Part shown: piece after piece, positions 1 through 5,728 of the stretch | Position numbering within the stretch: position 1 is the stretch's first letter | Layout: the number at the start of each line of letters is the position of its first letter | From: Clostridia bacterium | Lineage (GTDB): Bacteria > Bacillota_A > Clostridia > Oscillospirales > CAG-272 | Direction of reading: 5' to 3' | NCBI GenBank assembly: GCA_017467225.1 | Contig: JAFTSR010000379.1 | Coordinates: 1 to 8,597 of the forward strand | Length of the DNA stretch: 8,597 nt | Notes under the pieces: generated by a model | Database searches by the model: none | What the model saw: the letters and a program-made list of their open reading frames with translations, nothing else | What the model was told of the DNA's origin: nothing | Translations under genes and position numbers: made by a program

Positions 1-237
1 AAGAGCGGCATGAAGAAAAAGGACGCAGAGCTTGCCGTCAATTCTTTGACCGAGGCTATCGTTGAAGCCATGAAGAACGGCGAAAAGGTCCAGCTTGTTG
101 GCTTTGGCACCTTCGAGGTTAAGACCCGCGACGCAAGAGTTGCTCGCAACCCCAAGACCGGTGAACCCATCAACGTTGCTGCAAGCAAGCACCCCGCTTT
201 CAGTGCAAGCAAGGCACTCAAGGATCAGCTCAACTGA
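1..237 (+). CDS. hup: HU-family DNA-binding protein (5' end outside window)
   Basis: Nucleoid-associated histone-like protein that binds and bends DNA as a dimer. The reading frame is already open at base 1 and reads K-S-G-M-K-K-K-D-A-E, which matches the middle of the usual HU N-terminus. The ATG at position 10 is therefore an internal methionine, and roughly 15 residues lie outside the window. The visible 78 residues contain the core GEKVQLVGFGTFEV, the DNA-binding arm with RNPKTGEPINVAAS, and the C-terminal helix HPAFSASKALKDQL, all standard for HU. The stop codon is 12 bases before rqcP. The HU-rqcP-yabP-yabQ-divIC order is a familiar clostridial arrangement. The family assignment is very secure; which HU paralogue it is cannot be told. 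Confidence 0.95.
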   Translation, partial: KSGMKKKDAELAVNSLTEAIVEAMKNGEKVQLVGFGTFEVKTRDARVARNPKTGEPINVAASKHPAFSASKALKDQLN

Positions 238-249
238 TTTCTCGTAACC

Positions 250-492
250 ATGCGCCTGGATAAATATCTCAAGGTCTCTCGTATCATCAAGCGCCGCACA
301 GTTGCCAACGATGCCTGTGATAATGCGCACGTAACGGCGAACGGCCGTCCTGCCAAGGCGTCGTATGATGTCAAGGTCGGCGATATTCTTGAGATTACGT
401 TTGGTGAGAGAACCTTAAAAATTCGCGTCCTGGATGTGCAGGAGCACGTGGCCAAGGCTGCTGCTGCCGAGCTTTACGAGGTCGTGGAATAA
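250..492 (+). CDS. rqcP: S4-domain RNA-binding protein RqcP (YabO family)
   Basis: An 80-residue protein made almost entirely of one S4 RNA-binding domain. It starts MRLDKYLKVSRIIKRRT and contains NGRPAKASYDVKVGD, which closely matches Bacillus subtilis YabO, now called RqcP. RqcP works with RqcH on stalled 60S-like 50S subunits and helps add C-terminal alanine tails to nascent chains (ribosome quality control). Its position between HU and yabP is the same as in many Clostridia and resembles yabO-yabP-yabQ-divIC in Bacillus. The 12 bases before the ATG (238-249) contain no Shine-Dalgarno sequence. The nearest AAGGA is at 220-224, too far away, so initiation probably depends on coupling with HU termination or on an unstructured start. 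Length and motifs fit a complete gene. Confidence 0.93.
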   Translation: MRLDKYLKVSRIIKRRTVANDACDNAHVTANGRPAKASYDVKVGDILEITFGERTLKIRVLDVQEHVAKAAAAELYEVVE

Positions 493-515
493 TTTGAAAA
501 ACTCCCGCATATAAT
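487..515 (+). promoter_or_regulatory. candidate sigma-E sporulation promoter for yabP-yabQ
   Basis: GAATAATT at 487-494 fits the sigma-E -35 consensus (GHATANTT) fully. CATATAAT at 508-515 fits the -10 consensus (CATACAHT) at seven of eight positions. The spacer is 13 bases, one shorter than the usual 14. The -35 element overlaps the rqcP stop codon. The yabP and yabQ genes are sigma-E dependent in Bacillus subtilis, which supports the reading. Transcription would begin near 522, inside the loop of the hairpin that covers the yabP ribosome-binding site. This is a consensus match by eye only. Confidence 0.5.
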
Positions 516-544
516 CCATTTGTAAATGTGAATATATGCGGGAG
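502..544 (+). promoter_or_regulatory. hairpin covering the yabP ribosome-binding site
   Basis: A perfect 12-bp inverted repeat pairs CTCCCGCATATA (502-513) with TATATGCGGGAG (533-544). A second small stem (CATTT at 517-521 with AAATG at 524-528) lies inside the loop. The right arm contains most of the yabP Shine-Dalgarno sequence GGGAGGG (540-546), and the ATG lies at 552. No T-run follows on the plus strand, so it is not a sense-strand terminator. On the minus strand it is followed by TTTTT, so an antisense terminator is possible. Inferred role: it hides the yabP start in read-through mRNA but cannot form in mRNA starting near 522. Confidence 0.7.
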
Positions 545-551
545 GGTTATT

Positions 552-845
552 ATGAGTGAAAATCACGGTCCGCAAGAGGACAAAAACGCGCACACCTTCG
601 AGGTCAATGAACGAGCGCACGTGGAAATTCGTGGAATGACTGAGGTCATCAGCTTCGACGAGAATGCGGTGGTGCTTGCAACCACCGGCGGTAATATGAG
701 CATCGAGGGAAGTGGACTTCGTGTCAACATTTTGGATGTTAAGGAAGGCAGCGTCAGCGTGGACGGACACGTTGATTGCGTTTATTATTTCGATCCTACC
801 AGTAAGCAGATTACGCGCGGTTGGTTCGGTCGCCTGTTCCATTGA
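552..845 (+). CDS. yabP: sporulation protein YabP
   Basis: A 97-residue member of the YabP family, small proteins needed for spore formation and made in the mother cell under sigma-E in Bacillus. The sequence shows the family's core: a beta-rich stretch around EIRGMTEVISFDENAVVLATTGGNMSIEGSGLRVNILDVKEGSVSVDGHVDCVYY, ending in GWFGRLFH, which matches the usual GFFSKLF ending. ATG 552 is chosen because GGAGGG (541-546) sits five bases upstream. An upstream GTG at 528 would place the start inside the hairpin and lacks such a site. The stop codon is nine bases before yabQ, so the two are probably translated together. Its molecular function is not well established in the family. Confidence 0.92.
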   Translation: MSENHGPQEDKNAHTFEVNERAHVEIRGMTEVISFDENAVVLATTGGNMSIEGSGLRVNILDVKEGSVSVDGHVDCVYYFDPTSKQITRGWFGRLFH

Positions 846-854
846 GGCAGGAAT

Positions 855-1565
855 ATGACTGTTTCACAAGTGGCGCTGGCGGCCATGCTGCTGTCCTGCT
901 TTTTGGGCGGTATTGCTTTGGCTCTTCTTTACGACGTTCTTCTGATCCCGCGAACCTTTCTTTGCGGCAGCTGGCTGCCATGGATCTGTGAGCTGCGTGT
1001 TCGCTGGCGACTGCCAAGTGCATTAAAACCCTGGTTGAAATTATCAAAGGTTGAGCACAACCGAGCCGATGAAAAAAACAACCGAAAAAACAAAAAATGG
1101 AAGCGAGTGTTGCCGTACATTTTGACAGCGTTTGCTGATATCGTCTTTTGCGTGATCGCAGCGGTTTTGCTGATACTACTGCTGTACGTCACCAATGATG
1201 GGGCATTTCGCTGCTCGGCGCTCTTTTCCATGCTTGGCGGTATTCTGCTCGGTCGGGCGTTACTGACGCATTGGATGGCGCTTGTCACACAGACCGTTTA
1301 TACCGTGCTGCGTGCCGGACTGATCTTTCTCGTTGCTGCCTTGGCTTACCCATTGACATGGTCGGCGGTTCGTCTGTGGCTTGCCGTCGAACCGATGCGC
1401 AGACAGCTGATTTTGCGGTGGCAACAAATTAGATTGGCGAGAAAACAAAAGAAACAAAAGAAAAAGCAAGCGATGCTGTCGCAGACCTTGGAAATGACCG
1501 AGGCGATGCCTGCACGTCCGCAGCCGGACGGCAGACGCGTCTTCTGCGCAGGACGTACCAGATAG
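855..1565 (+). CDS. yabQ: spore cortex biosynthesis protein YabQ
   Basis: A 236-residue integral membrane protein. Hydrophobic segments lie at about residues 7-30, 88-112, 120-140 and 150-175. The loop after the first segment is basic. The family signature is clear in the second and third segments: a D-I-V-F motif, then LLLYVTNDGAFRCSALFSMLGG, close to the 'YxxNDGxxRxYxxLG' pattern of YabQ. In Bacillus YabQ is a sigma-E product required for cortex formation. The start at 855 follows GAGGCAGGA and lies nine bases after the yabP stop. The C-terminal tail, from about residue 185, is strongly basic (RLARKQKKQKKKQ) and ends in a low-complexity stretch. The protein is somewhat longer than Bacillus YabQ, and this tail probably stays in the cytoplasm. 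Confidence 0.9.
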   Translation: MTVSQVALAAMLLSCFLGGIALALLYDVLLIPRTFLCGSWLPWICELRVRWRLPSALKPWLKLSKVEHNRADEKNNRKNKKWKRVLPYILTAFADIVFCVIAAVLLILLLYVTNDGAFRCSALFSMLGGILLGRALLTHWMALVTQTVYTVLRAGLIFLVAALAYPLTWSAVRLWLAVEPMRRQLILRWQQIRLARKQKKQKKKQAMLSQTLEMTEAMPARPQPDGRRVFCAGRTR

Positions 1566-1593
1566 TATAAAGACGTGAAAGGGGAGGACGATA

Positions 1594-1893
1594 ATGAAGC
1601 AATCCACGCAAAAGGGCGGCGTGAGTATGATCATGCGCATTTTCATGCTGCTGATTCTTGTGGTCAGCGCAGGCGTATTTCTGTTCAAAATGATTGACTA
1701 CACCGAGCTTTTACGCGAAAAAGAACAGCTGCAGGATCAGAAACAGCAGTACGAGCAGCAGATCGAGGAATTGAATTATCGCTTGGGTTCTCCCATAGAT
1801 TATGAAGATATCATCCGCCTTGCCCGAGAAAAATTGGGTCTGGCTTTCCCGGATGAAACGGTATATTATAGTGAAAAAAGCGGCAACGAATAA
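1594..1893 (+). CDS. divIC: septum formation initiator, DivIC/FtsB family
   Basis: A 99-residue bitopic membrane protein. A short cytoplasmic stretch is followed by one membrane segment (about residues 13-33, IMRIFMLLILVVSAGVFLF) and then a coiled coil (about 36-62, rich in E, Q, K and L). The conserved ending DIIRLAREKLGLAFPDETVYY is typical of DivIC/FtsB. These proteins form the FtsB-FtsL-FtsQ (DivIC-FtsL-DivIB) subcomplex of the divisome. The start at ATG 1594 has a strong upstream site, GGGGAGGA. It lies 28 bases after yabQ, and no convincing separate promoter was seen, so it probably depends on read-through from the operon start. That matters because division needs it in growing cells whereas yabP and yabQ are sporulation genes. 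In Bacillus an S1-domain gene follows; here smpB does. Confidence 0.92.
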   Translation: MKQSTQKGGVSMIMRIFMLLILVVSAGVFLFKMIDYTELLREKEQLQDQKQQYEQQIEELNYRLGSPIDYEDIIRLAREKLGLAFPDETVYYSEKSGNE

Positions 1894-1928
1894 GAAAATC
1901 GCTGCCTGACGAGGATAAATAAACATAC

Positions 1929-2408
1929 ATGGAAAAGCAAAAAACGACCGCGTCGGCGGTCATCGCACAAAATAAAAAAGCCACGCACGAATATTTCGTC
2001 GAGGAGACCTACGAGGCCGGCATTGAGCTGTTCGGAACTGAGGTTAAAAGTATTCGCGCAGGTACGGTCAATCTCAAGGACTCTTTCTGCAGCATCGACG
2101 GCGGACAGCTTTGGGTGTATCAGATGCACATCAGTCCATATGAGCACGGTAACATTTTCAACCGTGATCCGCTGCGTCCCAAAAAGCTGTTGATGCACAA
2201 AAAGGAAATTCTCAAGCTGTTTGGCTTGGTTTCACAAAAAGGATATACGCTCATTCCGCTGCAGCTGTATTTCAAGGGCTCGCACGTCAAGGTCAAGCTC
2301 GGTCTTTGTCGCGGTAAAAAGCTGTATGACAAGCGCGATGCCGCTGCCGAGCGCGTCGCTAATCGCGATATGGATCGCAGAGTCAAGGAACAAAAATTCG
2401 ACGATTGA
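1929..2408 (+). CDS. smpB: SsrA (tmRNA)-binding protein SmpB
   Basis: A 159-residue protein that binds tmRNA and carries it to stalled ribosomes, so that the nascent chain is tagged for proteolysis. Family hallmarks are [42 protein letters not shown] near the start, the HISPYEHGN motif, [15 protein letters not shown], and the basic C-terminal tail [28 protein letters not shown] that enters the mRNA channel. Length is normal. The ribosome-binding site is weak: the closest purine-rich match, GAGGAT, is about 15 bases upstream of the ATG. The gene lies 35 bases after divIC and is followed by a strong terminator, making it the last gene of the cluster. No tmRNA gene (ssrA) is visible in the window. 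The identification is secure. Confidence 0.97.
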   Translation: MEKQKTTASAVIAQNKKATHEYFVEETYEAGIELFGTEVKSIRAGTVNLKDSFCSIDGGQLWVYQMHISPYEHGNIFNRDPLRPKKLLMHKKEILKLFGLVSQKGYTLIPLQLYFKGSHVKVKLGLCRGKKLYDKRDAAAERVANRDMDRRVKEQKFDD

Positions 2409-2420
2409 TTAAAATACAGA

Positions 2421-2456
2421 CAGGCATCCGATCCATGTGGCGGATGCTTGTTTTTT
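2421..2456 (+). terminator. intrinsic terminator after smpB
   Basis: A 10-bp stem pairs CAGGCATCCG (2421-2430) with CGGATGCTTG (2441-2450), with one G-T pair and a 10-base loop. TTTTTT (2451-2456) follows directly. It lies 12 bases after the smpB stop and closes the operon. A further T-run at 2464-2470 would add strength. Confidence 0.9.
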
Positions 2457-2479
2457 ATTGCTGTTTTTTTCGGCAAGAC

Positions 2480-2508
2480 TTGATTTTTGCACATAAATGT
2501 GATATACT
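2480..2508 (+). promoter_or_regulatory. sigma-A promoter for dxs and the acetyltransferase gene
   Basis: TTGATT (2480-2485) and TATACT (2503-2508) are separated by exactly 17 bases, close to the TTGACA/TATAAT consensus. The predicted start of transcription is near 2515, giving a 5' leader of about 40-50 bases. The preceding terminator isolates this unit from smpB. No riboswitch-like structure was seen in the leader. Confidence 0.8.
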
Positions 2509-2562
2509 TATTACAGCGATCTTATTCGGCGCAAATTTTCAAAAGAGAGGAGTGTGATCCGG

Positions 2563-4482
2563 GTGGCAGAAACTCAATTTGATGCAAAAACTTCTTTTTT
2601 ATCCGAAATCCATGGCTCTGAGGATGTCAAGAAATTATCCGACGAGCAGCTACCTGCGCTTTGTGACGAAATTCGCGCCAAGCTGATCACACACGTGACG
2701 CAAAACGGTGGACACTTGGCCTCCAATCTTGGTGTTGTTGAGTTGACTGTGGCCATCCATCGCGTTTTCGACTCGCTCAAGGATCATATCATTTTTGACG
2801 TCGGACATCAGAGCTATGTCCATAAAATGCTGACAGACAGAGCAGATCGCTTTGATACGCTTCGGCAGCCGGGTGGACTTTCCGGATTTCCCAAGCGTGA
2901 CGAAAGTCCACATGATGCCTTTGGCACGGGGCATGCCTCGACCTCGCTGTCTGCCGGTCTCGGCTTTGCCTATGCAGACCAACAAAAGGGAAATGACAAT
3001 TATACCGTTGTTGTTCTCGGCGACGGCGCCTTTACCGGCGGCATGATCCACGAGGCTCTCAATAATTGTAATAAGCGACTGAAGCTGATTCTGATTATCA
3101 ACGAAAACGAAATGTCGATCTCCAAAAACATCGGACATTTTGCGCAAGCGTTGGCGCAGCTTCGTACTCGTCCCGGGTATTTGCGAACCAAAACGGTTGT
3201 CGATCGCATATTGGAGCATATTCCCTTGGTTGGAAAACCGACCAAGCGCATGATCAGCACCGTCAAAAGTGCCATGAAAGAATCACTTTACGGCAGTAAC
3301 TATTTTGAAAATATGGGACTGCGCTATCTTGGCCCTGCAGACGGCAATCAGATTGCCGACGTGGAAACACTTTTGCGTCGCGCTAAGGAATGCAAGCGCT
3401 CCTGCGTGATCCACTTGAAAACGGTCAAGGGCAAGGGCTATGAGCCGGCGATGTTATCTCCCGCGCGCTATCATTCGCTGCCTCCTGCTGAAAATAGCCT
3501 CCATTCTCCCAAGCCAAGCTTGACCTTCTCACAAGCTTTCGGACAAACGCTGACAGAGCTTGCGGCCAACGATCCTACGCTGTGCGCGATCACCGCCGCC
3601 ATGAAGCGGGGAACGGGTCTGAGCGGCTTTGCGGCCGAATACCCCTCGCGCCTGTATGACGTGGGTATTGCGGAGGCACACGCTGTGACCTTTGCTGCCG
3701 GTCTTTCTGCCGGTGGATACCGTCCGGTCGTTGCTATTTATTCCACCTTCCTGCAGCGTTCCTATGACAATATTTTGCATGACGTTGCTCTGCAGAATTT
3801 GCCGGTTACCTTCTGCATTGACCGCGCCGGCCTCAATGCTGCCGACGGTCCGACGCATCACGGTATTTTCGACGTTTCCTTTTTGATGCAAACACCAACC
3901 ATGCAGCTGTACGAGCCGATCAACACGCAGCGCTTGCGTGAGTTGATGACGGCGATTTTGTCAGAGCCGGCAACCTCTCCAGTTGCCATCCGCTACCCCA
4001 GCGGCGTGGATCATCCGCTCCTGAATGCTCATTTTTCGCCCGAGAAGCGTTTCCCCTTCGCAGAGGGCTCCTATTCCGACTTTGATCCTGCCCAGCCGCC
4101 AAGCACGCTTATTTTGACCTACGGACGCATCTGCAGTCAGGCAATCCTTGCGAAGGAGCGCTATGAGCATCCTTCACAGGTAGGCATCGTATGCGTAGAG
4201 CAGCTGCAGCCGCATACGGCACTGTTGGAGCAGTTGACCACCCTTTTGAAGCGTCCCGACGCACCGGAAAAATTGATCCTTTTAGAGGAAGGTATCTGGC
4301 GCGGCGGCTTTGCCATGAACGTTGTCAGTGAGCTGCAGGAGTGCGTACCGCCGGCCCAAATGCCGCGCATTCATACGCTGGCGATCCGAGACCATTTCTG
4401 TGCACAGACTAAGGATGGCTCTATTTATGCCGCGGCTGGATTGGATGCACAACACATCATGAACCTCTTACATGGAGACTGA
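2563..4482 (+). CDS. dxs: 1-deoxy-D-xylulose-5-phosphate synthase
   Basis: Cytosolic thiamine-diphosphate enzyme that joins pyruvate and glyceraldehyde-3-phosphate, the first step of the MEP route to isoprenoids. Visible motifs, numbered from GTG 2563: GHQSYVHK with His82; GTGHASTSLSAGLG; the ThDP/Mg motif GDG(153-155)...NEN; catalytic Glu371 in VGIAEAHAV; and DRAG...ADGPTHHG with His432. The 639 residues are near the usual 620-640. The helical DXS stretch usually reading GPxDGH(D/N) reads GPADGNQ, with Asn262 where Escherichia coli has His299. Two in-frame GTG codons compete as the start. GTG 2563 is preferred because AGGAG (2548-2552) lies 10 bases upstream, while GTG 2554 is almost touching it. 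The stop overlaps the ribosome-binding site of the next gene. Confidence 0.96.
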   Translation: MAETQFDAKTSFLSEIHGSEDVKKLSDEQLPALCDEIRAKLITHVTQNGGHLASNLGVVELTVAIHRVFDSLKDHIIFDVGHQSYVHKMLTDRADRFDTLRQPGGLSGFPKRDESPHDAFGTGHASTSLSAGLGFAYADQQKGNDNYTVVVLGDGAFTGGMIHEALNNCNKRLKLILIINENEMSISKNIGHFAQALAQLRTRPGYLRTKTVVDRILEHIPLVGKPTKRMISTVKSAMKESLYGSNYFENMGLRYLGPADGNQIADVETLLRRAKECKRSCVIHLKTVKGKGYEPAMLSPARYHSLPPAENSLHSPKPSLTFSQAFGQTLTELAANDPTLCAITAAMKRGTGLSGFAAEYPSRLYDVGIAEAHAVTFAAGLSAGGYRPVVAIYSTFLQRSYDNILHDVALQNLPVTFCIDRAGLNAADGPTHHGIFDVSFLMQTPTMQLYEPINTQRLRELMTAILSEPATSPVAIRYPSGVDHPLLNAHFSPEKRFPFAEGSYSDFDPAQPPSTLILTYGRICSQAILAKERYEHPSQVGIVCVEQLQPHTALLEQLTTLLKRPDAPEKLILLEEGIWRGGFAMNVVSELQECVPPAQMPRIHTLAIRDHFCAQTKDGSIYAAAGLDAQHIMNLLHGD

Positions 4483-4486
4483 AGCT

Positions 4487-5272
4487 ATGTTTACAAAGCA
4501 GCGATTAAAGCAACAAATTGAAAGCATGGGAATTTTGCCGACGGATACGGTGCTGATCCATACCTCTTTGCGTGCCATTGGCCAGGTAGAGGACGGTGCG
4601 GACGGGGTCATAGACGCCTTCTGTGAATATTTGCAGGACGGACTGTTTCTGGTTCCGACGCACACATGGTCAAGCGTCGGTCCGAAAGCACCGCTTTACG
4701 ATGTAGAAACGACGGTTCCGTGCATCGGCACGTTGCCACGAGTTGCGGCGTTCCGTGCTGACGGCGTTCGCTCGCTGCATCCGACCCATTCCGTTTGGGC
4801 GCATGGTAAGGATGCCGCCGCATTTGTGGCCGGTGAGCAGTTAGCACAAACGCCATGCCCACCCGGATTTTTGTGGGATCGCCTGGCAAAGAGAGGCGCT
4901 AAAATTCTGTTGCTTGGTGTTGGATTGGATAAAAATACCTTTATCCACGCTATTGATGAGGTTGCCGATCTGCCTGACCGCCTTTCTCTGCATCCTTATG
5001 ATGTGACTATCCGTGATGAGAAGGGAAATGAAATCACGCATCCCTTCCGCGGACATGCCTGCAGCCGAAGCAATGATGTCTCTCGCCAGTTTGTGAATTT
5101 TGAGACAGCGTTACGCGACTGTGGCGCCATGCTGTACGGTACCTTCGGAAATGCGCAGGTGCGTATTGTGGATGCCCGTGCATGCCGTGACGTCATTCTC
5201 AAAATCTATTCACGTGCGACTGAGGATCTTTGCATACAGATGCAACAGATCCCACCGTATCTATATCAGTAA
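4487..5272 (+). CDS. AAC(3)-family aminoglycoside N-acetyltransferase-like protein
   Basis: A 261-residue member of the Antibiotic_NAT (AAC(3)/YokD) family, which moves an acetyl group from acetyl-CoA to an amine. Seen motifs: DTVLIHTSLRAIG at 20-32, DGLFLVPTHTWS, HPTHSVWAHG with His98, and G-x-D-K-N150-T-F-I-H154-A-I-D-E158, the conserved NT-x-x-H-x-x-E block. ATG 4487 is preferred because GGAG (4474-4477) lies nine bases upstream. The in-frame ATG 4472 lies inside dxs with no such site. The gap to dxs is only four bases, so translational coupling is likely, and a bidirectional terminator follows. Family membership is firm, but the substrate is unknown. Chromosomal members often do not give drug resistance, so this should not be read as a resistance gene. 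Confidence 0.9.
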   Translation: MFTKQRLKQQIESMGILPTDTVLIHTSLRAIGQVEDGADGVIDAFCEYLQDGLFLVPTHTWSSVGPKAPLYDVETTVPCIGTLPRVAAFRADGVRSLHPTHSVWAHGKDAAAFVAGEQLAQTPCPPGFLWDRLAKRGAKILLLGVGLDKNTFIHAIDEVADLPDRLSLHPYDVTIRDEKGNEITHPFRGHACSRSNDVSRQFVNFETALRDCGAMLYGTFGNAQVRIVDARACRDVILKIYSRATEDLCIQMQQIPPYLYQ

Positions 5273-5277
5273 AAACA

Positions 5278-5323
5278 AAAAGCAGGACGCTGCTGTGGTG
5301 TACACAGTTCGTCCTGTTTTTAT
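5278..5323. terminator. bidirectional terminator between convergent units
   Basis: CAGGACG (5283-5289) pairs with CGTCCTG (5310-5316), and an inner stem CTGTG (5293-5297) pairs with CACAG (5303-5307). The hairpin has a T-run on the plus side (5316-5321) and an A-run on the other side (5271-5281). It can therefore stop the dxs unit on the plus strand and the XRE-dtxR unit on the minus strand. It begins just after the acetyltransferase stop and ends at the dtxR stop. Confidence 0.9.
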
Positions 5324-5695
5324 TCAGTTCTCGTTGGTATGAAGAAAGCTTTTCAGCTTTTCGAAGGAAGTGTCGCTGATCACGTGCTCAATGCGGCAGG
5401 CATCCTCTGAAGCCGTTTCCTCATCCACCCCGATCTTTTTCAGAAAACCGGAAAGCACGCGATGACGCTCCAAAATCTTGGCAGCGGTTTCCTCACCCTG
5501 CTTGGTCAGAAGGATGCAACCATTTTCGTCAATGACAATGTTGCCATTCTTCTTAAGAAGACCCATGGCGCGGCTGACACTTGGCTTGGAATATCCGGTG
5601 TGATGCACAACGTCAATCGCGCGAGGCGCCCCTTGCTTTTGGGAAAGAACCAAAATACTTTCCAGATACATTTCTGCAGATTCCGTATTCCGCAT
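5324..5695 (-). CDS. DtxR-family metal-dependent transcriptional regulator
   Basis: A 123-residue regulator with an N-terminal winged helix (recognition helix about 35-51, YSKPSVSRAMGLLKKNG) and a metal-binding dimerization domain. It ends in the typical HVISDTSFEKLKSFL. It lacks the SH3-like third domain of corynebacterial DtxR, as MntR-type short members do. The metal-site residues nevertheless follow DtxR: Met9, His78, Cys100, Glu103 and His104 correspond to DtxR Met10, His79, Cys102, Glu105 and His106. Manganese-sensing MntR has Asp and Glu at the Met and Cys positions. Iron is therefore the likelier signal. ATG 5695 is preferred, since GGAGG lies seven bases upstream; a TTG at 5719 is the only longer option. 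It lies 33 bases after the XRE gene and is probably co-transcribed with it. Confidence 0.88.
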   Translation of the reverse strand: MRNTESAEMYLESILVLSQKQGAPRAIDVVHHTGYSKPSVSRAMGLLKKNGNIVIDENGCILLTKQGEETAAKILERHRVLSGFLKKIGVDEETASEDACRIEHVISDTSFEKLKSFLHTNEN

Positions 5696-5728
5696 CCGCA
5701 AACCTCCGTATGATATCAATAAATCAGG

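Noticed and set aside
502..544. Hairpin before yabP as a sense-strand terminator
   Set aside because: No T-run follows the stem on the plus strand; the next bases are GGTTATTATG, leading into the yabP start.
474..842. Long minus-strand open frame opposite yabP
   Set aside because: No ribosome-binding site, no recognisable protein, and the plus strand encodes YabP with clear family motifs.
4487..5272. Clinical aminoglycoside resistance gene
   Set aside because: Only family-level motifs are visible, and the gene sits in a housekeeping operon with no mobile element nearby.
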